Source of the DNA: a virus
DNA: 47,529 nucleotides
IMG/VR virus record: IMGVR_UViG_3300019889_000021
Coordinates: 1 to 47,529 of that record
Reading direction: 5' to 3' (one strand)
Below, one piece after another: positions 1-7,996 of the stretch. Within the stretch, counting starts at the first letter, position 1; each line of letters opens with the position of its first letter. The notes beneath the pieces were generated by a model. That model saw only the letters and a list, made by a program, of their open reading frames with translations, was not told where the DNA came from and did not search any database. The position numbers and the translations under genes are program-made.

Positions 1-1
1 C

Positions 2-1594
2 GTCGGCGGGTTCCGGCCCGTCGTCACGCCCGGCGCCGAATATCTGGCTTACGCCTACCTGAACCCGCCGACGCTGGCCGCCGATACGTGGGTCGAGATC
101 AGGTTTTACGACTCCAACAACAACCAGATCGCTGTCCAGCGATCGTCGCTGGTGCAGCCGTTCCCGGGCGCGGGCTGGTACCGCCAGCGCGCTTCGGCGA
201 TCGCCCCGGCGAACGCCGCCACGTGCGGGGTCGCCGTCGGCATCAACGGTGCCTCCGCCGGGCAGATCCTGCGCGTCGATGGCGCGGTCGTCCTGGCCGC
301 CCCCGCCCTGCAAGCGGGCACCATCCTCACCTACGCCGACGGCTCCTTCGAGCAGGGTGTCGGCGGCTGGACCCGCCCCTCCGGCGTCGCGGTCATCGCC
401 CGCTCCACCCCGTGGGGCCTCGCCTCCTTCGACGGCTCCTATGCGCTGTCCGTCACCTCGACGACGGCCACCACGAGCGTCGTGCGCTCCGCGCGCTTCC
501 CCGCTCCTGGCGCGGCGGGGCTGAGCTGGCGCGCGCAGATCCTCGCCAAGCTCGGTGCCGGATCGTGGACCGTGACGGTCAAGGTCCGCTGGTATGACGC
601 GGTGAACGCCGACCTCGGTGTGAGCACCGGGACCGTGCACACCTTCCCCGGTGCGAGCTGGTACGCGATGACCACCGACGCGACCGCGCCGGCGAATGCC
701 ACGCAGGCCGCGATCGAGCTGTCGCTGACCGCGGGCACCACCAATGCGGCGATGTACGTCGATGTGGCCGCGCTGTGGCAGGCCCTGCCGCTGACCGCCG
801 TTGAGGTGGTTGACGCCTCGGCGTCGATCACCCTCACGCTGCGGGAGCTCGTCGTCGGGCAGGCCATCAGCGTCTACCGCGAAGGCCTCGACGGTTTGCG
901 CACCCTCGTTCGCGGACCCTCAGGTCTCCTGGACCGGGCGCCCATCACCTCCGACCTGATGGTCATCGAGGATTACGAGGCGCCGCTCGGCGTTCCTGTC
1001 TTCTACCGCATCGAACTGTGGCCTGCCGGGGCGACGACCCCGGCAACCCGCACCTCGGAGACCGTCACTATCGCCGTGGGCGACCCCGACGAGGCGTGGC
1101 TGAAAGACCCCGGCAACCCGCAGCGCAACCTCAAGGTCCTCGTCCGGCAGGCACCATCGTGGACCCGCCCCATCGAGCAGGCCGTGCACCGCGTCAAGGG
1201 ACGGCGCAACGCTGTCGTGCTGTCCGGGAAACGCTCCGGCCTCGAGGGCGACCTGAGCGTGTGGACGCGCAGCGACGACGAACACGCCGCGCTGCACTGG
1301 CTCCTCGATTCTGGCAACACCCTGCTGTGGCAGGCCGCCCCCGGCATGGGCGTGGCCGACATGTACGTCAACGTCGCCGAAGTCGCCGAGGCCCGCACCG
1401 CGGGCACCGCCGGGGAGCAGTGGCGCGGCTGGACGCTGCCGCTGACCGAGGCGGATCTGCCGGCCACCACCGGCGTGAACGGCTCCGCGGGCCGCACCTG
1501 GCAAGACGTCCTCGCCGAGTTCGACACCTGGGGCGATCTCCTCACCACCTATGCCACCTGGGAAGACGTACTCCTCGACCAGCGGACGGGGTGA
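2..1594 (+). CDS. Minor tail protein with duplicated jelly-roll modules (5' end missing)
   Basis: The frame is open from the window edge, so the N-terminus lies outside; 530 codons are visible. The N-terminal half holds two copies of a roughly 150-residue beta-sandwich module, recognisable by the paired motifs PFPGAGWYRQR...APANAAT and TFPGASWYAMT...APANATQ. This resembles carbohydrate-binding-type modules of phage tail proteins. The C-terminal third (VLVRQAPSWTRPIEQ onward) looks like the end of an actinophage distal tail protein. The stop overlaps the GTG of the next tail gene, so the two are probably translationally coupled. The tail role is inferred from module type and position just before other tail genes and lysis; the receptor is unknown. 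Confidence 0.7.
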   Translation, partial: VGGFRPVVTPGAEYLAYAYLNPPTLAADTWVEIRFYDSNNNQIAVQRSSLVQPFPGAGWYRQRASAIAPANAATCGVAVGINGASAGQILRVDGAVVLAAPALQAGTILTYADGSFEQGVGGWTRPSGVAVIARSTPWGLASFDGSYALSVTSTTATTSVVRSARFPAPGAAGLSWRAQILAKLGAGSWTVTVKVRWYDAVNADLGVSTGTVHTFPGASWYAMTTDATAPANATQAAIELSLTAGTTNAAMYVDVAALWQALPLTAVEVVDASASITLTLRELVVGQAISVYREGLDGLRTLVRGPSGLLDRAPITSDLMVIEDYEAPLGVPVFYRIELWPAGATTPATRTSETVTIAVGDPDEAWLKDPGNPQRNLKVLVRQAPSWTRPIEQAVHRVKGRRNAVVLSGKRSGLEGDLSVWTRSDDEHAALHWLLDSGNTLLWQAAPGMGVADMYVNVAEVAEARTAGTAGEQWRGWTLPLTEADLPATTGVNGSAGRTWQDVLAEFDTWGDLLTTYATWEDVLLDQRTG

Positions 1595-2688
1595 GCGTGT
1601 ACCCCGTCTCCGATCGGTTCCTGCCGCGCCTGGCCGAGTCCCACACCCCGGTCACCGAAGTCCTGCTGTTCAAGACGGACGGCTCCGTCGTCCCGCTGGA
1701 GCACACCGGCGGGTCCGTCACTGTCGACCGTGGCCAGGCGATCCGCCGCACCTGCAGCGTCACCACGGCGGACGTGACGCTGATCCCGCGCAGCCCGGCC
1801 GATCAGCTCGCCACCTACGGCGCGAAACTGCGCCTGGCCCGCGGCGTCGAGTACGGCGACGGCTCCCGCGAGCTCGTGCCGCTGGGGGTGTTCCGCCTCG
1901 ATGGCGTGGAGGGCGACCCCGACACCGGGCCCGTCAGCCTGCAAGGCAAATCCCTCGAGTGCATCGTCGCCGACGACAGGTTCACCGAGCCGTACAAGTC
2001 CACGGGGACCGTCGTCGGCGCCATCACCGCCCTGATCACCCGGTCCATCCCGGCCGCCGACGTCATCAGCCTCATCGCCGATGCGCCGATCGGCGCGCGG
2101 ACCTTCGATGTGGAGGGCGACCCGTGGGCCGCCTGCCAGGAGATCGCCGCAGCAGCCGGCGCCGAGTGCTACACCAACGCGGACGGCGTGTTCGTCATCG
2201 CGACCCTCCCGGATCTGCTGACCACGCCGGCGGTGTGGGAGGTCGCTGCCGCTGAGGGCGGCGTGTATGTGCGCGGCAGTCGCGGCATGACCGCGGACAA
2301 GGTCTTCAACGCCGTGCTGGCCCGCGGGGAGAACACCGAGGCCAACGTCGCCCCCGTGCAGTGGCTCGCCACCGACGCAGACACGAACTCGCCGACGTAC
2401 TGGGGCGGCCCGTATGGGCGCCGGCCGATGTTCTACAGCTCGTCCACCCTGACCACCGTCAACGCCTGCGCGCAGGCCGCGAACCTGAAGCTCGCTGCCG
2501 CCCGCGCACCGAACGCCTCCGGGGACTTCAGCAGCTTGCCGAACCCGGCGCTCGAGTGCGGCGACATCATCCGCGTCATCCACCCGGACGGCTCCCGCGA
2601 ACTGCACCAGGTGCAGTCGTTCAGCGTGCCGCTCGAGGAGGGCGGGGACTTCCCCATCGCCACCATCAGCGCCAAGGAGGACGCGTGA
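1591..2688 (+). CDS. Minor tail protein, DUF5047-like
   Basis: A 365-residue protein. I start it at the GTG overlapping the previous stop (GTGA), because it reads VSVYPVSDRFL, a typical N-terminus for this actinophage tail family, although the frame is open further upstream. The protein is mostly beta-strand with no membrane segment or signal peptide. A central segment (SLQGKSLECIVADDRF) and a C-terminal segment (ECGDIIRVIHPDGSRELHQ) look like the baseplate-hub-type proteins that follow distal tail proteins. The stop again overlaps the next GTG. The DUF5047 assignment is from memory of the family and is tentative; a structural tail role is well supported by context. Confidence 0.65.
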   Translation: MSVYPVSDRFLPRLAESHTPVTEVLLFKTDGSVVPLEHTGGSVTVDRGQAIRRTCSVTTADVTLIPRSPADQLATYGAKLRLARGVEYGDGSRELVPLGVFRLDGVEGDPDTGPVSLQGKSLECIVADDRFTEPYKSTGTVVGAITALITRSIPAADVISLIADAPIGARTFDVEGDPWAACQEIAAAAGAECYTNADGVFVIATLPDLLTTPAVWEVAAAEGGVYVRGSRGMTADKVFNAVLARGENTEANVAPVQWLATDADTNSPTYWGGPYGRRPMFYSSSTLTTVNACAQAANLKLAAARAPNASGDFSSLPNPALECGDIIRVIHPDGSRELHQVQSFSVPLEEGGDFPIATISAKEDA

Positions 2689-3290
2689 TCTCAGCGCACT
2701 CTGGCACCCGGCAGCTCGCCGATGCCCTCACCGGCGCGGCGCTCGAGGCAGGCGCGAACTCGCCGCGGGTGCGCGGCGCGGACTGGCGCCTGGCGGAAGT
2801 CACCACCGTCAACGCGGACGGCACCGTCATTGCCGACGGCATCACCGTGCGCCGCCTGGAGTCCTACGCGCTGCCGGCCGTCGGGGACGTCATTGTCATC
2901 GCGCAGTCCAGCGCGGGGAACTGGGTCGCCGAGGGCCGCCTGGCCACCGACCCGGGCGGCTGGACCGCCCTCACCCTCGCGTCCGGCTACATCAACCCCG
3001 GCCACGGCTACACGGCGTCCTACCTGCGGGCGGGGCGGCGCATCTGGATGCGCGGGCGGATCGGGCGCACGGGCGGTGTGACGATCCCCAACAACACCAC
3101 GATCTTCACGGTGCCCGTCGCCATCCGGCCGATCGACGACCTCGACAACGGGTTCGCTGTGGTGCGCGACGCGACCACCTACCCGGCGACGCTGCGGGTC
3201 GACATCACCGTCACCGGGATTGTGCGCACCTACGAGAGCGACAGTTTGCCGACGTGGATCAGCCTCGACGGCATCACCTACACCATCTAG
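2685..3290 (+). CDS. Tail protein, small beta-rich
   Basis: A 201-residue protein starting at a GTG that overlaps the previous stop. Residues 25-90 look like a small beta-barrel (AEVTTVNADGTVIADGITVRRLESY, then VGDVIVIAQSSAGNWVAEGRL), as in OB-fold hub or spike proteins. Residues 95-200 form a Ser/Thr/Gly-rich beta domain like the tips of actinophage fibres. It lies between two other tail genes in one coupled operon. A specific function cannot be read from the sequence. Confidence 0.6.
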   Translation: MISAHSGTRQLADALTGAALEAGANSPRVRGADWRLAEVTTVNADGTVIADGITVRRLESYALPAVGDVIVIAQSSAGNWVAEGRLATDPGGWTALTLASGYINPGHGYTASYLRAGRRIWMRGRIGRTGGVTIPNNTTIFTVPVAIRPIDDLDNGFAVVRDATTYPATLRVDITVTGIVRTYESDSLPTWISLDGITYTI

Positions 3291-3299
3291 GAGGCCCGC

Positions 3300-3920
3300 G
3301 TGCCAATCACTGACGACTACGGGCAGGGCATCCAGATCGCCGCGCTCACCGACGCCCCCGACGCGGCCAAACTCGCCAAGGACATCGGCAACGCCTTGGC
3401 GCCCCGCTCGATCATGCGCTTCGCATCCGCCTCGACACGCGCGGCCACACTGATCGGCGCTGCGGCCCCGGCCGAGGGCATGCAGACGTGGCTGATCGAC
3501 GTCAACCGCATGGAGATCTTCGACGGCAGCGCGTGGGTGACGGCCGCGGTAGGTACCTCGGCGTGGACGACGATCGGCCTGGTCAGCCCCTGGACGCACA
3601 ACGGCAACAGCAACGGCAACCTGCAGTACCGGGTCGTGTCGTTCTTCGGCGAGAACACGATCATGTTTCGAGGGGCCATCGCACGCACCTCCTACCCGGG
3701 CAGCGTGCCGGGCTCGTTCACCATCAACTCGACCAACCTGCCGGTCAGTGCCCGCCCCACCACGCAGCGGACCGTCAACATCCCCTGCTCCGACATCGCG
3801 AGCGAGCGCATCAGCCTGAAGCTCGACATCAACACCGACGGCTCCCTGATCATCTACGGCACTGGTTCCACGGTGAAGCCCCCGTGGATCGGGTTCAACG
3901 GAACCTTCTGCAGCCTCTGA
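3300..3920 (+). CDS. Tail fibre or tip protein
   Basis: A 206-residue protein starting at GTG, with AGGAGG six bases upstream. The N-terminus (DYGQGIQIAALTDAPDAAKLAKDIGNAL) resembles the short attachment helix seen in many actinophage fibre proteins. A linker (MQTWLIDVNRMEIFDGSAW) and a C-terminal beta domain of about 100 residues follow. That order, attachment then shaft then beta tip, and the position as the last gene before lysis support a fibre or tip role. No enzymatic motif is visible. Confidence 0.6.
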   Translation: MPITDDYGQGIQIAALTDAPDAAKLAKDIGNALAPRSIMRFASASTRAATLIGAAAPAEGMQTWLIDVNRMEIFDGSAWVTAAVGTSAWTTIGLVSPWTHNGNSNGNLQYRVVSFFGENTIMFRGAIARTSYPGSVPGSFTINSTNLPVSARPTTQRTVNIPCSDIASERISLKLDINTDGSLIIYGTGSTVKPPWIGFNGTFCSL

Positions 3921-3952
3921 CCTGCCCGCTCATCAGCACGTAGGAGGCCGCC

Positions 3953-4876
3953 ATGGCGACACCCCTGTCCGCGAGCAAGCTGCTTGCCGCCCTCAAGGCC
4001 GAGGGTGTGCGGGCGGTGGAATACAAGTCGTGGCGCACGCACAACCGCAACCACAAGGGCCCGTGGGGCGGCGTCAACGGCGTGGTCATCCACCACACTG
4101 CGGGCTCGAACAGCCTCGCCCTGGTCTACGAGGGCCGCTCGGATCTGCCGGGCCCGCTGGCGCATGCGCACCTGGCGAAGGACGGCACGGTCTCACTCAC
4201 GGGACACGGCCGGGCGAACCATGCGGGGAACTTCGCCCGCAACGCGCACAACGCGGTCGTTGCCGAATCGTCCACGCATCCGCGGCCGGACGCCGCGGAG
4301 ACGGTCGACGGCAACCGGCACTACTGGGGCCTGGAGATCGAGAACCTCGGCAACGGGCGGGACCCGTATCCGGCGGTGCAGTACGACCAGGCGGTGCGGT
4401 GGGCAGCGGCGATCTGCCGTGCGCATGGCTGGTCCGCGAACAGCGTGATCGGTCACAAGGAAGGCACCCGCCGCAAGATCGACCCCACGTTCTCGATGGC
4501 CGTCTTCCGTAGCGATGTTGCCGAGCGGCTCGCCCACTCCGCCGGGTGGAAGCCCGGCACCACCCCGCCCAAGGAGACTGACATGCCGCTGAGCAGCGAC
4601 GACCTGACCAAGATCTTCACGAAGGTCTGGAAGACCGACGCGATCGAGTCGCCTGGCGACAACCCGGACAACCTCACCTGGCAGCCGGCCAGCTACATCC
4701 GCGACAACAACCTGCGGCTGCGGGCAGTACAGGCCCAGCTCGATGGGCTCGGGGTCATCGATCTCACTGACGCGCAGGTCGCTCAGATCGCTACCGCCCT
4801 GGCCGCCCACCCCACGCTCACCGAGCAGATCGCCGAGAGCGTCGCCGACAAGGTCGCCGCTCGGCTCGCCGAGTAG
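3953..4876 (+). CDS. Endolysin, N-acetylmuramoyl-L-alanine amidase (PGRP/Amidase_2 type)
   Basis: A 307-residue protein with AGGAGG placed well before the ATG. The amidase domain spans about residues 30-195. Motif HHTAG at 47-51 supplies one zinc histidine, the WGLEIEN strand is typical of the fold, and GHKEGTRRKIDP at 167-178 supplies the second histidine and the catalytic-site basic residue. Known members cut the bond between MurNAc and L-alanine in peptidoglycan. The C-terminal 100 residues (after KPGTTPPKETDMP) are a linker plus a helical region that could bind the wall or form multimers. There is no signal peptide, so release is expected to depend on the holin-like protein downstream. 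Confidence 0.92.
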   Translation: MATPLSASKLLAALKAEGVRAVEYKSWRTHNRNHKGPWGGVNGVVIHHTAGSNSLALVYEGRSDLPGPLAHAHLAKDGTVSLTGHGRANHAGNFARNAHNAVVAESSTHPRPDAAETVDGNRHYWGLEIENLGNGRDPYPAVQYDQAVRWAAAICRAHGWSANSVIGHKEGTRRKIDPTFSMAVFRSDVAERLAHSAGWKPGTTPPKETDMPLSSDDLTKIFTKVWKTDAIESPGDNPDNLTWQPASYIRDNNLRLRAVQAQLDGLGVIDLTDAQVAQIATALAAHPTLTEQIAESVADKVAARLAE

Positions 4877-4898
4877 CGCTCACAGAAACGGAACCCTC

Positions 4899-5249
4899 AT
4901 GAAGATCTTCGGTCGTGAACCTGCCCTGATCCTGGGCACCTTGTCCGCCGCCCTGTCCTTGCTCGTCACCTTCAATGTGGGCATGTCCACCGAGCAGGCC
5001 GGCGCGCTCGTCGCGGTGGTCTCCGCGGCATTCGCGGCAGTCACTGCGGCGGTCACGCGGCCGATAGCGCCGTCCGCGTTCACCGGTCTGGTCGCCGCGG
5101 TGGCGGCGCTCACCGCGGCCTACGGTCTCGACGTCGCACCGGAGACCGTGGGCGCCGTGAACGCGGTCGTCCTCGCGATGCTGGCGCTGCTGACCCGCGG
5201 CCAGGTGTCGCCTGCGCCGCGCCCCGAGACGAAGATCTCGCAGATCTGA
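4899..5249 (+). CDS. Holin-like membrane protein
   Basis: A 116-residue protein; the ATG 22 bases after the endolysin stop is chosen over upstream starts that would overlap that gene. Four hydrophobic stretches are visible (about residues 9-25, 36-55, 59-75 and 82-98), rich in Ala, Val and Leu and separated by short polar turns. The C-terminus is charged. A small multi-spanning protein directly after an endolysin is the usual holin arrangement: it would permeabilise the cytoplasmic membrane at lysis. No family-specific residues are recognised, so the holin name rests on topology and position. Confidence 0.7.
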   Translation: MKIFGREPALILGTLSAALSLLVTFNVGMSTEQAGALVAVVSAAFAAVTAAVTRPIAPSAFTGLVAAVAALTAAYGLDVAPETVGAVNAVVLAMLALLTRGQVSPAPRPETKISQI

Positions 5250-5276
5250 TCCCGCCACCACTGACGGGAGTCTCAC

Positions 5277-5591
5277 GTGCCAGATGAGCCGACGCTGGGT
5301 GAGCTGGCGCGCCGCCTCGAGGACCGGTTCGGCGATGTCCGCGACGACATCCGCATCCTCGGCGTCCGCCTCGATTCGCGGGTCTCCATGGAGCGCTACC
5401 AGATCGAACAGGCCCAGCGCGACGAGGCGTTCAAGGGGCTGCTGGAGCGCGTCAAGGGCATCGAGGACGAGGCGAAGCAGCGTGACCGTCAGCGCGCCGC
5501 GGACCGCCGCCTGATCTTCACTGGGCTGATCGTGCCGGTGCTGCTGGTGCTGCTGCAGGTGTACCTCTCCACGAGGGGAGCGGCGTCGTGA
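5277..5591 (+). CDS. Coiled-coil protein with C-terminal membrane anchor (lysis accessory)
   Basis: A 104-residue protein starting at GTG. Residues 5-75 are strongly charged and helical ([30 protein letters not shown], then [22 protein letters not shown]), consistent with a coiled coil. A single hydrophobic helix ([17 protein letters not shown]) lies near the C-terminus. This layout is common in second membrane proteins of actinophage and XhlA-type lysis cassettes. The stop codon overlaps the start of the collagen-like gene, suggesting coupled synthesis. It may act as an antiholin or scaffold; this cannot be decided from sequence. Confidence 0.6.
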   Translation: MPDEPTLGELARRLEDRFGDVRDDIRILGVRLDSRVSMERYQIEQAQRDEAFKGLLERVKGIEDEAKQRDRQRAADRRLIFTGLIVPVLLVLLQVYLSTRGAAS

Positions 5592-6208
5592 GCGGGCACA
5601 GTTCTCCGGTGCCGGAGCGGCGCCGTACCGACCTGCGGTTCGCGCTGGCGGTGCTGGTGGCGTTCGGTGTGCTGGTGTGGGTGGTGGTCACCATGCAGCA
5701 GTACGGCGACGATCTGCGCACCGCGAACGAGGCCCGTGACGCGCTCGCCGAGCAGGTTGAGCAGCTCGGCGGGAAGCCGGTGGCCGGGCCGCCTGGCAGC
5801 CGCGGTGAGCCGGGAGCGGGGCAGCGCGGGCCGAAGGGTGAGCCCGGGGATCGGGGCAGTCCTGGACCGTCCGGCCCCCCGGGCGATGACGGCGAGCCCG
5901 GCGACGACGGGATCGGCACCCCGGGCCCGTCCGGAGTGCCCGGCGATCCGGGCGTTCCCGGTGACTCGGTTGTTGGCCCGGCCGGACCCCAAGGGGAACC
6001 CGGGCCGGCCGGACCTCAAGGCGACCGAGGCGAGGACGGATCCGACGGCCGCGACGGGCAGACCTGCCCCGACGGCTACTCCCTGCAGCCGCCCGCGGAC
6101 GACCCGGACGCTTTGGTGTGCCGCCGTGATGGCGCCCCGCCTCCGGACGAGCCGGGCCCGCAGGCGCTCAGCCTGGCCCTGGATCCGCAGCGCCGCCAGT
6201 ACGTGTGA
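5588..6208 (+). CDS. Membrane-anchored collagen-like protein
   Basis: A 206-residue protein starting at the GTG that overlaps the previous stop. It has a short basic N-terminus, one transmembrane helix (about residues 17-36), a short heptad-like helix (40-60), then a near-continuous Gly-X-Y tract (about 67-157) with many PGD, EPG and GPQ triplets. A small C-terminal part ([12 protein letters not shown]...[12 protein letters not shown]) contains two cysteines. The Gly-X-Y tract predicts a trimeric collagen-like rod reaching outward from the membrane. It is the last gene of the lysis cassette and is followed by a strong hairpin. A spanin-like or wall-spanning role is speculation. Confidence 0.8.
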   Translation: MSGHSSPVPERRRTDLRFALAVLVAFGVLVWVVVTMQQYGDDLRTANEARDALAEQVEQLGGKPVAGPPGSRGEPGAGQRGPKGEPGDRGSPGPSGPPGDDGEPGDDGIGTPGPSGVPGDPGVPGDSVVGPAGPQGEPGPAGPQGDRGEDGSDGRDGQTCPDGYSLQPPADDPDALVCRRDGAPPPDEPGPQALSLALDPQRRQYV

Positions 6209-6212
6209 AGCA

Positions 6213-6242
6213 CGCCCTCTTCCGCTTCGGCGGGAGGGGGCG
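6213..6242 (+). terminator. Hairpin terminator after the lysis cassette
   Basis: A 13-bp stem with two G-U pairs (CGCCCTCTTCCGC against GCGGGAGGGGGCG) is closed by a TTCG tetraloop, five bases after the collagen-like gene. There is no T tract, as is usual for actinobacterial terminators. Confidence 0.65.
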
Positions 6243-6261
6243 CATTCATTTGCCCCACAAT

Positions 6262-6277
6262 TCGAACACATGTTTCT
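6262..6277 (+). promoter_or_regulatory. LexA/SOS-box-like site before the LexA-like gene
   Basis: TCGAACACATGTTTCT matches 10 of the 12 defined positions of the actinobacterial SOS box TCGAAC-N4-GTTYGA. It lies about 45 bases upstream of the LexA-like start and overlaps a possible promoter (TTGCCC at 6250-6255, TTCTAT at 6274-6279, 18-base spacer). Confidence 0.45.
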
Positions 6278-6322
6278 ATCGTTAGGCAGGCGCAGGTCGC
6301 AGCCGCGGGGAGGCGGAACAGC

Positions 6323-6547
6323 ATGGGCGAGTCGCGTGAATGGCGCAGACAGAAGATCGCCTACTTCGTCGGCGACTACTATGCGCAGCACGGCGTCGGC
6401 CCCACCATGCGGGAGATCGCCGACGGATGCGGCTACGCCTCCACCGCCGGGGTCCACCGCCACCTGGAAATCCTGGCCGCGCGTGGGGAGCTGGACCGGC
6501 GACCGCACACGCGCCGCGCCTACCAGCCCGCCGGCCGGGATGCCTGA
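6323..6547 (+). CDS. LexA-type winged-helix DNA-binding protein without protease domain
   Basis: A 74-residue protein preceded by a GGGGAGG ribosome site. Residues 8-60 (KIAYFVGDYYAQHGVGPTMREIADGCGYAS...VHRHLEILAARGEL) match the N-terminal DNA-binding domain of LexA, including the PTxREIA signature. The LexA autoprotease domain is absent, so it could bind LexA-like sites but could not be cleaved by RecA-stimulated autolysis. An SOS-box-like sequence sits in its own upstream region. Possible roles are a competitor of host LexA or a small phage repressor. Isolated in its own short transcription unit. Confidence 0.72.
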   Translation: MGESREWRRQKIAYFVGDYYAQHGVGPTMREIADGCGYASTAGVHRHLEILAARGELDRRPHTRRAYQPAGRDA

Positions 6548-6560
6548 CCCCGCGCAGACC

Positions 6561-6601
6561 GCGCCCCCTCGCATCCGGCTCCCCGGACGAGGGGGCGCTT
6601 C
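6561..6601. terminator. Bidirectional hairpin terminator
   Basis: An 11-bp perfect stem (GCGCCCCCTCG against CGAGGGGGCGC) lies between the converging LexA-like gene and the minus-strand gene ending at 6603. The loop holds a further TCCGG/CCGGA pairing. Confidence 0.7.
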
Positions 6602-6602
6602 G

Positions 6603-6815
6603 TCATGCCTGCTCCCGCTTGCGGCGGGCTTCGAGGATGACGTCACGGTCCGGCCGTTCAGGGAGCTTGGCGCCGGGCTCGCGGAGATACCAGGCGATCA
6701 GCTCGCGGATCACTGCCGCGCGCTCGGTGTCCAGGCTCTTGGCTCCGGCGTCGAAGTCGTACCAGTCGTCGCCGATGCGGATCTGTCGGGCGGGTGTCTT
6801 CGGCGCGTTCGGCAT
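6603..6815 (-). CDS. Ribbon-helix-helix-like DNA-binding protein
   Basis: A 70-residue leftward gene. I start at the ATG giving MPNAPKTPAR because longer forms read through the operator array. Residues 10-45 have the form of an Arc/CopG-type ribbon-helix-helix protein: a strand RQIRIGDDWYDF, then two helices (AKSLDTERAAVIRELIAWYLRE). The upstream region carries four copies of a palindrome (6832-6937), and dimeric ribbon-helix-helix proteins bind such symmetric repeats, so it is the natural candidate to bind them and control itself and the divergent gene at 6958. An antitoxin-like role is possible but no toxin partner is recognised. Confidence 0.6.
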   Translation of the reverse strand: MPNAPKTPARQIRIGDDWYDFDAGAKSLDTERAAVIRELIAWYLREPGAKLPERPDRDVILEARRKREQA

Positions 6816-6831
6816 GCGCGAACTGTATGTC

Positions 6832-6937
6832 GGTGTAGCTACGCGGTCCATAGCTGATCTCCATTCGGTGTAGCTACAGATTCTTTGGCGAACCCCTTGC
6901 GGTGTAGCTACACCTGAGGATACGGTGTAGCTACACC
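6832..6937. promoter_or_regulatory. Operator array: four copies of GGTGTAGCTAC(ACC)
   Basis: Copies start at 6832, 6867, 6901 and 6924. The last two are the full 14-bp palindrome GGTGTAGCTACACC; the first two keep 11 and 12 bases of it. A possible rightward promoter (TTGCGG 6897-6902, TACGGT 6921-6926, 18-base spacer) contains copy 3 in its spacer and copy 4 over its -10, an arrangement suited to repression. The array sits in the divergent region between the ribbon-helix-helix gene and the gene at 6958. Confidence 0.75.
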
Positions 6938-6957
6938 CAGACGCAAGGGGAGGAACC

Positions 6958-7191
6958 GTGAAGACCATCGCCCGTAACCGCACCAAGCTGATAGCAGAGC
7001 TGCAGGCCAAGCTCACCGTGTGCCGCATGTACGACCGCGACAGCGGCCACCTGGTGCCCACAGACCCGGCACACGCCTGGCGCGCCCTGAGCGCCAGCCA
7101 CCACGCCCGACTCGTGGAGAGCGCCGACGGGACGAAGTACACCGTCCACGTCCACTCGAACCTCTGGTACGACCTGCGCGCCGCCGACTAG
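6958..7191 (+). CDS. Small protein of unknown function under the operator array
   Basis: A 77-residue protein starting at GTG after GGGGAGGAACC. It is basic at the N-terminus and contains a short beta-type segment (RLVESADGTKYTVHVHSNLWYDL) near the end. I do not recognise the family. It is transcribed divergently from the ribbon-helix-helix gene and its promoter overlaps two palindromes, so it should be tightly regulated. It is followed by two small hairpins. Confidence 0.6.
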   Translation: MKTIARNRTKLIAELQAKLTVCRMYDRDSGHLVPTDPAHAWRALSASHHARLVESADGTKYTVHVHSNLWYDLRAAD

Positions 7192-7195
7192 CCGA

Positions 7196-7233
7196 AACGC
7201 CTTCGGGCGTCCGTCCGGGGTCCCGCCCGGACG
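7196..7233 (+). terminator. Tandem hairpins after the operator-controlled gene
   Basis: A 5-bp stem with a TTCG loop (ACGCC/GGCGT) is followed by an 8-bp stem (CGTCCGGG 7212-7219 with CCCGGACG 7226-7233). They lie just after the stop at 7191. Confidence 0.5.
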
Positions 7234-7255
7234 CTGACGAGGCAGGGAGAAGACC

Positions 7256-7477
7256 ATGACCTACAACCAGGCGCTGTCTGAGGCCAAGGGCAACATTGGG
7301 CATTGCAGCGACGCCGCCGAGATGGCCGCGTTCTGCGACGGACCCCTCCAGACCCTCGTGGGCGCCGTCTCTCCGAAGCTCGTTTGGGAAGGCGCCCAGA
7401 AGTCCGGGGTGACGACCAGGGAACTCGCGGCCCTGTGCCGCAACGCGCTCGCCGTCTCCGACCTCCAGTGGCTGTGA
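7256..7477 (+). CDS. Small protein of unknown function
   Basis: A 73-residue, mostly helical protein; the ATG follows a GCAGGGAGA ribosome site. The C-terminal part (WEGAQKSGVTTRELAALCRNALAVSDLQWL) could be a small helical DNA-binding unit, but no clear helix-turn-helix is present. Neighbours are other small accessory genes. Function unknown. Confidence 0.55.
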   Translation: MTYNQALSEAKGNIGHCSDAAEMAAFCDGPLQTLVGAVSPKLVWEGAQKSGVTTRELAALCRNALAVSDLQWL

Positions 7478-7565
7478 CCGTAGCCCCACCCGCCCCGTGC
7501 CAGACTGCACCCAGGTCCTGCCGCACACATCCCCCCGGCGGCAGGGCCGCTCATGGGAGGGAACC

Positions 7566-7919
7566 ATGACTGTCGATCTCCTGGCCTTCTTGCGCGCCCG
7601 CCTCGAGGAGGACGCGGCGGCGGCAGCCGAGATGGCCGGGAACCGGGAGTGGCCGGCCGACTGCGGCGATGTGCACGACGTGTCGATCCAAACGACCGGT
7701 GGATGGACGTTCACATCCGAGCGGCTCCTAGCCGAGGTCGAAGCCAAGCGCGGAATGATCACGCAGTACGAGAACGTGAGCAAGCTCGTCAATGAGCCCA
7801 TCCCCACGGACCATCACTCGGCCTCCCACATCGAGCAGTGGGCCCTGTACGACGTCCTGCGACGGCTCGCCGTGCCCCACGCCAGCCACCCCGACTACCG
7901 GGAGAAATGGCGCCTCTAG
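7566..7919 (+). CDS. DUF6221-like small protein
   Basis: A 117-residue protein starting at ATG after a GGAGGGAACC site. The beginning (MTVDLLAFLRARLEEDAAAA) and the central phrase LLAEVEAKRGMI are typical of a small family very common in Streptomyces chromosomes and mobile elements. Acidic N-terminus, Trp-rich centre, no membrane segment. The biochemical role of the family is unknown to me. Confidence 0.65.
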   Translation: MTVDLLAFLRARLEEDAAAAAEMAGNREWPADCGDVHDVSIQTTGGWTFTSERLLAEVEAKRGMITQYENVSKLVNEPIPTDHHSASHIEQWALYDVLRRLAVPHASHPDYREKWRL

Positions 7920-7996
7920 GCCGCGAGTACGGCGCGCACGTACACGGCGCGCAGCCGCTCGTACTCCGCCCGCTCGAGGGGCGTCAGGAGCCAGCG

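Noticed and set aside
6603-7191. A toxin-antitoxin pair (ribbon-helix-helix gene with a neighbour)
   Set aside because: The genes are divergent, not an operon, and the 77-residue protein has no recognisable toxin motif.
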